From positions 1 to 43,788 of the forward strand of contig NW_014040081.1 in the NCBI RefSeq assembly GCF_001186125.1: a stretch of DNA of 43,788 nt, written 5' to 3'. Within the stretch, counting starts at the first letter, position 1, and every line of letters starts with the position of its first letter. The position numbers and the translations under genes are program-made. The stretch is from Sphaeroforma arctica JP610. Lineage: Eukaryota; Opisthokonta; Ichthyosporea; Ichthyophonida. A model generated the notes under the pieces. That model was not told the origin of the DNA, did not search any database, and saw only the letters and a program-made list of their open reading frames with translations. Shown here piece by piece: positions 35,333 through 43,788 of the stretch.

Positions 35333-35887
35333 CACATTTACAAACAAACAACACACACACACACACACATATATACTTACATAGATATTGGTACAGACAA
35401 CAAGAAATGACCTTTCGCATGGATATGTGGAATGAATCATGAAGCTATATCCTTACAGACCATAACGATAACCTCATAGGAAAGTTATCGTGTTAAAGAA
35501 GTATATTTGAGAACATACTTTACCACTTGGCATTTTTAAAGCGCACCCGAACGTGACACTAATAACAAATCTCTTTTAAAGTACACAAAAATACATTCTC
35601 ACACACTAACAAAGTATAGACGTATCTATTTTAATCCCACGGCAAGATCATATGGTAAATTCCAAACTCGCAATCATACCAGGGGTATGCATATCAGTCT
35701 CATTGTGCCCGCCGCCGTGCGCGTGACTATGCCCGTGCCCGTTGTGATCATCGCGGTGGTCTTCAGTAGGCAAGCCCTGGTACAATAAGCCGTCCCTTTC
35801 TAACTCAACATCATCTCCTCCTGTTGCGAATCCCAGGAACGTGCTGAGAGATTCCACTTTGTGCTTGACATCATCAAGCTTAGACAT
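27162..35887 (-). CDS. ZDHHC17: Ankyrin-repeat DHHC palmitoyltransferase (ZDHHC17/HIP14/Akr1 type), 11 exons
   Basis: DHHC enzymes attach palmitate to protein cysteines; HIP14/Akr1 members act at Golgi and endosomal membranes and recruit substrates through ankyrin repeats. Coding exons (minus strand): 35887-35680, 33132-32799, 32185-31978, 31413-31253, 30488-30226, 29978-29797, 29137-28909, 28439-28372, 27830-27681, 27466-27350, 27254-27162. Phases agree and total 2,013 nt (670 residues plus stop; human ZDHHC17 is 632). Order: His-rich N-terminus (44-67, [11 protein letters not shown]), ankyrin repeats (~80-305: [53 protein letters not shown]), hydrophobic segments, then the Cys-rich domain [15 protein letters not shown] with DHHC at 490-493 (active Cys493), TTNE (584-587) and the PaCCT-like [11 protein letters not shown]. 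All catalytic motifs are intact. Exon 8 (donor GTTGGT), exon 11 and the first exon are least certain. Confidence 0.92.
28459..28540. repeat. Short tandem duplication (~37-40 bp), two copies, in a ZDHHC17 intron
   Basis: AGGAGTTAAGCTTG followed by TTACAACAACG-GTGTATG occurs twice in succession, with a few extra bases in the second copy. Confidence 0.75.
29141..29174. repeat. (TAGG)8 microsatellite abutting a ZDHHC17 splice acceptor
   Basis: On the coding (minus) strand the repeat is (CCTA)n and ends directly in CAG at the acceptor of the exon encoding the DHHC motif (exon edge 29137). It therefore supplies the pyrimidine-rich tract of that 3' splice site. Confidence 0.95.
30588..30643. repeat. 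~28-bp tandem duplication in a ZDHHC17 intron
   Basis: AAACCACGGCAGAAACA-TGATGCAG is repeated twice in succession, with one substitution and a short A-run difference. Confidence 0.85.
32578..32797. repeat. 73-bp minisatellite, three copies, ending at a ZDHHC17 splice donor
   Basis: GTACCTATCATCGCGCACTA starts at 32578, 32651 and 32724, an exact 73-bp period with only a few substitutions. On the minus strand the array begins at the 5' splice site after exon 2 (exon edge 32799). The high identity indicates recent expansion. Confidence 0.97.
33660..35370. repeat. Microsatellite-rich first intron of the ZDHHC17 gene
   Basis: The 2.5-kb intron 33133-35679 contains many (CA)n and (TA)n tracts, e.g. 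about 34267-34286, 34702-34725, 34743-34762, 35219-35232, 35295-35320 and 35351-35370. A short duplication, CACTATGAAGT-ATCAGTTTT, lies at about 34151 and 34229. Reading frames through the tracts are low-complexity (Cys-Val, Tyr-Ile or His-Thr dipeptides) and are not genes. Confidence 0.9.
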
Positions 35888-36643
35888 GATAGTGGTATTG
35901 TTGGTAGTACGTTGTATACGCTAATATAGCTTCTTTAAGTACCGAAAAGGGCTTCAGTACACGCCTTTAAATCATTCAAATTTACTGTATATATACATTA
36001 TTCACGTACATATATATAGATAGACGTTATGTATAATATATACACACTTATGTATAGAATATATAATATATGATGCACATATATTTATTTGTTATCAGAT
36101 GGCTCTATGTTATATTATGTTTACAACTTTCAAAGATGGTGTGAAATCAGCTGCGAGAACGCAAGAGTGAGTCATACATTTAGACCCTGTTGTTATGGTT
36201 AAATATTAGCAATATAAGGGCCTCTATTTGAAAAAATGGGGGTCTTATTCCAGGCCTTCTATACCAGACTAAAGTATTTAACCAATACCTACCCAAATCC
36301 TACTACAGGGCCAATTTTTTACCCTCTCCCGTATTTTTGAAAAATTGAAAATGAAGTATATTTCAAATTCTTGATGTCGTAAAACACTTTGCGAGGGGTC
36401 GTTATGAAAGTCCTATGGACACAGCATTTACAACACACGTCTAAAATTAAAACGTTTTTAATTCGTTTCTGCCCTCTCTGGGCCCAAATAACCCCGTGCG
36501 AATTAATAATCATATGGAATTTTACATCGCAATTTGAGGATTATTGGGGGAACATGTGGTACATCTGGGTTCTACTGTTTGAGAAGATATGTATTTCGAA
36601 CACAAACCGCACATCTCGTCCTTTTCACAGTAAGGACACCAAC
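35888..36643. promoter_or_regulatory. Shared divergent promoter region of ZDHHC17 and RPL27A
   Basis: The start codons of the minus-strand palmitoyltransferase gene (35887) and the plus-strand ribosomal protein gene (36644) are 756 bp apart, head to head, so both promoters must lie here or the genes use upstream untranslated exons. Just before the L27a start, CTCGTCCTTTTCACAG is pyrimidine-rich. It could be a 5' TOP-type transcription start, typical of ribosomal protein mRNAs, or the acceptor of an upstream untranslated exon. I see no unambiguous TATA box. Confidence 0.5.
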
Positions 36644-37211
36644 ATGGTATGTCGATAAACTCTGTGAATACAGCTGCAAGTATAGATAGAATACAATGAT
36701 CTCGCTATAGATGATGAAATAAGAGGTAGTGAGGACACACACACATGACAACAACAATATCATTTCAGCAAAGACGTGCGTGCCTACACATTAGCAGCAA
36801 ACCATCGACACACGAATGCAATCAATGGCACTATCACAGCTCGAATCCGGTCGTCCACAGTGGTTGTGAAAGAGCTCAAAAGATATCAGCCGACGACTGC
36901 GGGATTGAAATCAAAATGATACACGAGAAAATAATTATTTACAAAAGTCACAGTGCAATGATGTGATACTGGATGTTGAACATTTTAAAATGAACAGTCC
37001 ATGAATTGCAATAATAAGATTCAATGATTGAAGAGACCACGACAGACACGCCGATCAAGATTATATAGATATGTATATGCACATACAAAACAATATATAT
37101 TATATACACGTATGTATGTATATTTTTATTGTATCATAAGTGATAAATATATATACATATTTACATGTATATGCTTGCATGTATACATACATACATATTC
37201 AAATACACGCC

Positions 37212-37276
<65 letters not shown>

Positions 37277-38433
37277 TAAATATATGTAGTTATATATATT
37301 TAGTTATATATATATATTTATATATTTATATATATATATAATGTATGTACATATATACATATGTATATGTATGTATATTTATTATAATTCACATTCTTCT
37401 AAGGCATAGTGTCTGAGTTGACGTTCTGTGTATAGAAGACTCATAGTGGATATGTATGGATGCTAACATATGACTTCGCTCTTCGTTAAATTACCCATGT
37501 ACAGACTACTCACCTAAAGAAGCACCGTAAAAAGCGTGGACACGTGTCCGCTGGTCACGGTCGTATCGGTAAACACCGTAAACATCCGGGAGGTCGTGGT
37601 AACGCCGGTGGTCAGCATCACCACAGAATTATGTTCGACAAATAGTAAGTGCATTGTATTGTAATTCTATACGTATCAATATTTAATGAACTGCGTATTT
37701 ACTGATTAATCGGTCAGTTGCTGGCGAGGTTTCATGTTATGGTTTATTGTTTTATGTTTTCAAACGGGCCAGATTTACTGGTTATAGAATTAGGCGCGTC
37801 TGGTGTTGTATTCCTGCTCATCTAGTTCTGTGGCCGACTTTTGCACTTTTTGCCAGCATACTTGTATTGTATTTGGGAATGATCTCTATGTTTTAGTTTA
37901 TATATTAAGTAAAAAACTGTACTGATACGTAGTACACATTCGTATCGGACATAAGTTGTGCTTATACGTGGACATGACTGACAATATCATGGCACGCATG
38001 TAGTTTGCCTTATTACTGTTGCACGAATGCATACAGATACTGACTGGAGATATGAATTGCTTTTATATGTAATTGTTATGCATTTTTCAAGTAAGAAATA
38101 CTGACTGCCTCACTTCTCGTTACACATTATAGCCATCCTGGTTATTTCGGAAAGGTCGGTATGCGATACTATCACAAGACGGATCAGCAGTATTACTGCC
38201 CCATTGTCAACCTTGACAAGATCTGGACTTTGGTATCTGACCAGACTAAGACTCAGTACGCCAAGGACACCTCCAAGGTGCCCGTCATCGACTGTGTACG
38301 TGCCGGTTACTACAAGGTGCTAGGCAAGGGTGTGCTACCCAACCAGCCCTGCATTGTCAAGGCCAAGTTCTTCTCAAGATCCGCGGAGGAGAAGATCAAG
38401 GCTGTTGGTGGTGTTTGTGTCTTGACCGCTTAA
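36644..38433 (+). CDS. RPL27A: 60S ribosomal protein L27a (uL15)
   Basis: uL15 is a conserved large-subunit ribosomal protein. Coding exons: 36644-36646 (ATG alone, donor GTATGT), 37505-37644, 38133-38433. Total 444 nt, 147 residues, against 148 in human. Exon 2 encodes [19 protein letters not shown] and the glycine/histidine-rich [11 protein letters not shown]; exon 3 begins [11 protein letters not shown] and includes [32 protein letters not shown] and the usual hydrophobic C-terminus VGGVCVL. The last junction is in phase (TA|C, Tyr). The start assignment is inference: exon 2 opens ACT-ACT-CAC directly after an acceptor and has no usable in-frame ATG, and this ATG is followed by an excellent donor of the right phase. 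Any upstream ATG with a phase-0 donor would also fit. Confidence 0.93.
37214..37272. repeat. (TA)n microsatellite in RPL27A intron 1
   Basis: Uninterrupted TA dinucleotides over nearly 60 bp, followed by further TA-rich sequence with TAGTTATATAT motifs to about 37375. Confidence 0.97.
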
Positions 38434-39434
38434 TTTATCAAAATGAGTAAATATAGACATATAACCCGTCGGTGGTGTAAAGGATTTAGAGGTGCAATTT
38501 ATTTTCTTGTGTTTTCAAAAGCCTAGTTCGTGTGTGGAACTTTTAGATTGTGTATCGGTTGGCTGGTTGACGTTTAGTGATATGTGTTCTATTACTATTT
38601 GTGTTTTGTGTCGTGATATGTTATTTCTTGTTGGACATGTGGGGAGTTTGTACGTTATGCATGTCAAGTATGAGGTTTGTGTCCTGATATTTCTAAGTTC
38701 TGATTATCTGCCCGCATACCGCCTCAAGTAATAAGCATGCACAAGATGATGATTACAATCACGACGGTCTTCTTATTGAACCTGATGAAAACGCCTCGTA
38801 TGGGCAAATAATCTGATTTTTGCATTCTTATTGTCCAGGTAATGGCTTTTGTGTTAGTTCTGTGACCACTACCGTGACAATTATCCGAAAAGCTTGGAAA
38901 TGTTATTCCATGTGGCAATTGTCGATCATATTTGCGTGTCATGCATGTTTTTCTGACTGATTTTTTAATTAGATGAGCGTCTGCGTCATGCACATTCGAA
39001 TGCCTATATGATATTTCAATATTGTGGGGTCGTATTGTGTGTAGTCGTATGATGGCTGTCTTGAAATCGCGATTGGTGTAATTGTAATACTGGTGCTGTT
39101 TCTTTTTTGAGAATTTGGCATACAAAGTATGAATTTGGTTGTGTCGGTGTATTCTATTGGCTTCCCCAGTCGGTAACTAGATATGGCTGCTCTATATGCG
39201 TCTTATTAAGTATTTTTGTAAAGCTATATAGTAAGCCAACAATTACTCCGAATATTTCTTGTGTTTTTATACCGCGATTTGGACTAGGTCCAGTCGGAGT
39301 TTTGTGTGCATTATACTTTGATGTGGATACAGGACAGGATCAAACCAATGTTGACAGTGGCTGGTTTTAATGCACTTTGTCGGGGGGTGGGCCTTAATCT
39401 AGAAACGGAAGCTGAAATCTAAGCAAATTCTGTA
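38434..39434. other. Downstream flank of RPL27A, no gene recognised
   Basis: Contains the 3' UTR of the ribosomal protein gene at its start. I do not see a clear AATAAA close to the stop codon. Open frames at 38492-38731, 38724-39125 (minus) and 39107-39370 have no recognisable features. Confidence 0.4.
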
Positions 39435-39680
39435 TTAAAGCTTTACTGTATATTTTCTAAATACAACTGCTATTTTGCAAATCATTAAACCAAATCGTAC
39501 ACGACTGTTTTTTCTTTTACTCAAATTGTATACACGTTCAATCATTAGCAACAAGGGGAATTGGTAAGTGCGAAACACGGGGTTACTAAGCCAATAATCT
39601 AAATCGTCGATTATGATCAGGACCCTATATGAGGGTGGTAATTGTGCAACTCGATACAGTTGTTTTAAAAATCTCGTCAA
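39435..39680 (-). CDS. Hypothetical reading frame with a Walker-B-like segment
   Basis: A minus-strand frame of ~80 residues contains RVLIIIDDLDYWL, a hydrophobic strand followed by two acidic residues as in Walker B motifs of P-loop NTPases. Helix-like sequence and another strand (RVRFGLMICKIAV) follow. That order resembles the core of RecA- or AAA-type folds. The frame is open upstream to a TAA near 39713, but no P-loop is visible there. It could be one exon of an ATPase gene or chance. No symbol is justified. Confidence 0.22.
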   Translation of the reverse strand: MTRFLKQLYRVAQLPPSYRVLIIIDDLDYWLSNPVFRTYQFPLLLMIERVYNLSKRKNSRVRFGLMICKIAVVFRKYTVKL

Positions 39681-39713
39681 TAGTATAAAGGGTGTTTGGG
39701 TGCTTTGATCATG

Positions 39714-40215
39714 CGGTTGTTAGATAGATTGCGTGTTTGTGTTGCAGCTTGCTAGTGGGAATTCGTCAAACCTGGGAAAGACTACGTTAGAGGAGAAATT
39801 TAGGAATTAACCCGATCGAACCGCTTTATTTTTACAGTTCTTCTATGTAATTATACAGTCCTCAGTAGTATATCACTTTCATATGTTTTAGTGCCATTCC
39901 AGCACTACGATGTTCGAAGGGACTGTCCATGTTTATCTTTGATACTTCTAGCGTCGAATGCTTCTTTGATTTAACAGTCCAGTCATATGGATATGTACGA
40001 GCGGAAGGACAGCACGGTTCCGATCTGGTATTAGATACCTGCGTGGTAGTTAAATTGACTCTTACGACCTGTACTACATAGTATATTTAAATGGAATGCA
40101 TAATCTGCTACATATAAAGCCCTTGCATTTAGTGTCAGTGATATACCGATGAAGCCGAGACTCCGAGAGATGAACTCAAAGCCAATCCGACAACAAACTA
40201 TGGCCTACGCAACTC
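39714..40215. other. Intergenic stretch, nothing recognised
   Basis: Unique-looking sequence. No conserved frame was found on either strand. Confidence 0.35.
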
Positions 40216-40772
40216 GCAACCTGACCGAGGGAACCCATACAAATAAACATAAAAGTGTATATTAATATTTTCAATGTTTTATACACGTAGTTTATATTTT
40301 AGGAAATACAAATATATGTACATATTTAAAATTAGGAAAATTATTATTTTCTAAAATATGCCATATTTATGAAAAATATATGGCATATTTATTTCATATT
40401 TATTATTTTCCTAAAAATATATTTCGTTCATTTTTCATATTTACTATTTATCTAAAAATATATATATATTACATAAATTTATTTCTCCTGTATAATTTCC
40501 TCATATTTATATATTTCTCCTATATTTCCACATATTATACTTTTTAGAGCATATTGATATTATGTATTGACATAGCTTGCTACTTAGTATGAGTGACGAT
40601 AGTTAATACTAAAAGTTACAAACACATTGATAAACAGTCCTTGTGTATGCACAACACATATGCACAACGTAGCATAGTAATCTACTAAGTGTGAACATAT
40701 ATATGAAGTTTACACTTGGTTTATGTACACACTAAAAAAGTAAAGGGTCTATAGTCTATCTAATATATAAAT

Positions 40773-40904
40773 CATGAGTTATATGACATCTAACCACGCA
40801 TTTTTATAATGTTATTCATGAGTTATATGACATCTAACCACGCATTTTTATAATGTTATTCATGAGTTATATGACATCTAACCACGCATTTTTATAATGT
40901 TACT
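40773..40904. repeat. 44-bp tandem repeat, three copies
   Basis: CATGAGTTATATGACATCTA starts at 40773, 40817 and 40861. The copies are identical except at the last few bases. Confidence 0.97.
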
Positions 40905-41711
40905 ATTCTGAGTCATAGAACTCGACAGAGATCATTTAACAGTGAAGCAGGAAGATGTACAGATTGAGCTGCACTTGAATACTGTGCACTGGGGTGGTAT
41001 ATTTCGGCTTGCGGGCTTATATTGTCACTGTATATAAGTCAAATAAACTAACGATTAATGTGTTTGACTTGTGTATATGATAAATATATCTCTAGTGTAA
41101 TCTAGGTGTATCTAGAAAAGTAATAGATACTAATTTAGAAAAAAATAATGTGATTGCTTGTCAGTATTTCAACATCACAATTATAAAACTGGAATATTTT
41201 TTTTTGCCACTTTTTTTTTGTTCCAGAAATCAATCAATTCTCAATTTGCCACCTTAATTGAAAAAGGTGGCCAACAAGCATCGAGCGGAAACAGGTTAAA
41301 TTGCAACTGACGCTATACTACTGGTACGATAGCTCTGAAATTGGTAACAGAGCTCAAGGAAAATACTATTGATAGGTATGAACAATTATTTGTATGCCTG
41401 TGAATTATGAAGTTCACAATGTCCCTTCTGGCAGGATATGTGACAAATGTGGATTACGTCTCATGTGACCAGGATGCGCTCAGGAGACAAAATATTGAAC
41501 TGGCATGTATTGTGAAAAACCGTTTTTCGGATGTCACCCGATTACAATAGTGTCAAAAAGAGTGTCCAACGTGCGCGTTTGTAATTTTTGATGTTATTTC
41601 GTCCTATTTGGTATAGTTTAAATTGCAGGGTCTTTCACGCATACTTGCGAAGTTACACAACTATATATATGGAAATATACGTCCATGAAAACACAAATAT
41701 ATATACACAGA

Positions 41712-41867
<156 letters not shown>

Positions 41868-42205
41868 CAAATATGGTATATGTCAGAAATATGTCATATG
41901 TACAATATATATATTCACGAAATATATTACTTAAGATAGTTTATAAAATAAAATGTATATGCGATATTTTACATCAGCTATAAACCAGCTACTATACACG
42001 TGTACAATTCCTTTCGTATAGCTACAAACTACAGCCACTCTGCCTATATAATTATTCTAATATAACTACAAAAAACAGTCAATATGCCTATATAAATTCT
42101 TTGATAGAACTGCAAAATACAGGCTATATGCCTATACAATTTTTATAATACAGCCGTGAAATACTATATATTGTAAATATTTCGTAAATATATATATATA
42201 TATTG

Positions 42206-42415
42206 TACATATGGCATATTTCATAAATATGCCTTATTCAGAAATATGGTATATTTTAGAAATATGGCATATTTTAGAAATATGGCATAATATAGAAATA
42301 TGGCATATTTTAGAAATATGGCATATTTTAAAAAAAGGGCATATTTTAAAAAAAGGGCATATTTTAAAAATATGGCATATTTAGGAAATATGGCATATTT
42401 ATGGCATATTTCAAT
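42206..42415. repeat. ~18-20-bp tandem array of the ATATGGCATATTTTAGAA type
   Basis: About ten degenerate copies in succession, including two variants with AAAAAAGGGCATATTTT. The same word in both orientations occurs at about 40359-40400, near the other end of the candidate element. Confidence 0.85.
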
Positions 42416-42610
42416 TTTTTTATACCAAATATTTTTATTTTGCCGTATTTCTGAAATCAACACGCGTATTACGTATTTTTTCCAAATTTCATATCATATT
42501 TCATTTTTCATATTTAACGTTTTCAGTGCATATTTATATTTTAAAAAAATAATAAGCCGATTTTTCGCCATATTTATTATCGAAAAATATGTGTTCCTCG
42601 GTCAGGTCGC

Positions 42611-43322
42611 AACCCTGGAAATTGTAGCTTCCCATCAAGGTGTGTGCAGAGAAAGGCATTTTTCGAGAGGCTCTAATCAGTAATCATTCTAACCAGAGGG
42701 CCATTTTGCCGTAGAAACGTTCTGCCCATATATGGTTATGAGTTGAACCCGTGAATCGTGATACTGCAGCCTGAACGGCTGACGCAGTGAATATTTATTT
42801 ATATTTTCTACATATATATGTAAAACGATGAATTTTATACGTTTAAACGTAAAATACTGTCATAGATAAACATCCCGATGGTATTTTTGGTACTATTGTA
42901 TTCTGCATAAACGTTTAACTTTAACTCACTTGGTCTAAGAGGTCTGTTTTCCTGTTTTTAAAAAAACCCCCAAAAAGAAAAATGACAGTCAGACTATCGA
43001 ATGAACCAATCAGATGCATTAGAAGCTGATATTCTCGGCTGCTCACAGGTTTGAAGTCACGTAATATTGATCACAATTCACAAGTCACCTATAATCCTCT
43101 CTATATTTAAAAAAACATACACTACATACATGCAACATACTTGTATGCTTTTGAAATACTTGTAAATATACATACATACATGTATATAAGATACTGACAA
43201 TGCACAGCCTCTCGTATTAATTGAACAGTATCTGTTTTATAGAAAAATATTGTTCGCTAGAAGTCCATAATTGTTCGCTGTAATCGGAATCATCCTCAAA
43301 AATTAACAGCTCCGTTTAAACC
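42611..43322. other. Upstream flank of the PQ-loop gene
   Basis: No gene seen. The sequence directly before the ATG at 43323 (AAACC) is a reasonable initiation context. No core promoter element is obvious. Confidence 0.45.
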
Positions 43323-43610
43323 ATGTACCAGTCTGACACAGCCGCAGATATCCTCGGATATGTCTCGCTATTGACGTGGCTAATCGTTGGGTTTCCACAA
43401 TTCTATGAGCTTTATAGGACGAAATCAGGAGAAGCCATGTCAATCCCGTTTCTGGCCATATGGGGTGTAGGCGATATCTTTAACATTATCGGATGCATAT
43501 TAACTGGACAACTGATGACACAGCTTCTTGTTGCCGTATGGTATACAATCATGGATGGCACTCTGATATCGCAGATATATTACTACGACTACTTCAACCC
43601 CCATCTTAAG
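43323..43610 (+). CDS. PQ-loop repeat membrane protein, first coding exon (gene continues beyond the window)
   Basis: PQ-loop proteins are small seven-helix transporters; the closest resemblance is to the SLC66A1/PQLC2 and yeast Ypq1 group, which export cationic amino acids from lysosomes or vacuoles. Visible features: a first membrane helix LGYVSLLTWLIVG running into the diagnostic Pro25-Gln26 (FPQFYEL), then RTKSGEAMS, a second helix with WGVGDIFNIIGCIL, and a third with AVWYTIMDGTLISQIYYY. This covers the first PQ loop and about three helices, roughly a third of a normal protein. After 96 codons CTTAAG is followed by GTATGG, read here as a phase-0 splice donor. If unspliced, the frame would end two codons later, too short for the family. 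The assignment to a subfamily and substrate is inference. Confidence 0.85.
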
Positions 43611-43788
43611 GTATGGTAATAAACCATGAATATTATACAAGTCCCGATGTGAGCTCCATTTGACAGCTAAACGAGTTGTGGCTTGTAATAAGCTCTACAT
43701 TTAAGGAGTAAATATGGGTGGTTGATTGGATTTTCATCCTAAATTTGCGATGATTTATAAATGTGACATCAATTGGAAAGTGGGTATT
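43611..43788. other. Probable start of intron 1 of the PQ-loop gene
   Basis: Begins GTATGG after the first exon. No continuation of the PQ-loop protein is found before the window ends. Confidence 0.6.

Noticed and set aside
34548-35442. Cys-Val, Tyr-Ile and His-Thr repeat frames
   Set aside because: Translations of (CA)n and (TA)n tracts in the first ZDHHC17 intron.
36707-36800. Possible C/D box snoRNA in an L27a intron (GATGATGA near 36711)
   Set aside because: Ribosomal protein introns often host snoRNAs and a C-box-like word is present, but no CTGA D box occurs at a suitable distance and no terminal stem is seen.
36745-36966. Reading frame in the first L27a intron
   Set aside because: No recognisable protein, and it conflicts with the ATG-only first coding exon joined to the exon at 37505.
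39745-39815. Plus-strand SGNSSNLGKTTLEEKF that looks like a P-loop
   Set aside because: The spacing does not fit a Walker A motif (GxxxxGK[ST]), the frame stops within a few codons, and no continuation was found.

Overview
The window is eukaryotic nuclear DNA. The genes are split by GT-AG introns of about 100 to 2,500 bp, the products are animal-like (Ulp1/SENP SUMO protease, ankyrin-DHHC palmitoyltransferase, ribosomal protein uL15/L27a, PQ-loop protein), and introns and intergenic DNA are packed with microsatellites, minisatellites and transposon relics. No bacterial operons, CRISPR arrays or tRNA genes were seen. The protein resemblances and the expanded repetitive genome would fit a unicellular relative of animals, for instance an ichthyosporean. 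That placement is inference and would need a database search.

Layout. (1) 949-10334, plus strand: a 12-exon SUMO protease gene. Its exons join in phase to 853 codons plus stop. The disordered N-terminal half carries three SUMO-interacting-motif candidates and the C-terminal part has an intact His-Asp-Gln-Cys catalytic set. (2) 10335-27161: about 17 kb without a complete recognisable gene. It holds diverged duplications, a palindromic element with a possible 6-bp target duplication, a ~250-bp satellite array, a Ty1/copia retrotransposon relic inserted in that array (LTRs, half-tRNA primer site, GTTAA target duplication), near-identical local duplications beside a 20-bp assembly gap, and broken unrecognised reading frames. 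(3) 27162-35887, minus strand: an 11-exon ZDHHC17/HIP14/Akr1-type palmitoyltransferase gene, 670 codons plus stop, with repeats touching two of its splice sites. (4) 36644-38433, plus strand: ribosomal protein L27a/uL15, 147 residues, apparently with the start codon alone on the first coding exon, head-to-head with the palmitoyltransferase gene. (5) 38434-43322: repeat-rich, very AT-rich DNA containing a candidate 2.4-kb element bounded by short inverted repeats. (6) 43323 to the end, plus strand: the first coding exon of a PQ-loop membrane protein that continues beyond the window.

The genes do not form a pathway. The SUMO protease removes SUMO from proteins, the palmitoyltransferase lipidates membrane-associated proteins, uL15 is a ribosome component, and the PQ-loop protein is probably a lysosomal/vacuolar transporter. 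I did not find a clear new biological system. The strongest observations are the SUMO-binding motif cluster in the protease, the nested satellite/copia structure with its tRNA-half primer site, the long-inverted-repeat element inside an intron, the repeats that form or border splice sites, and two families of duplicated, decayed coding sequence of unknown origin. All exon models are my own reading of splice sites and phase and have no transcript support.
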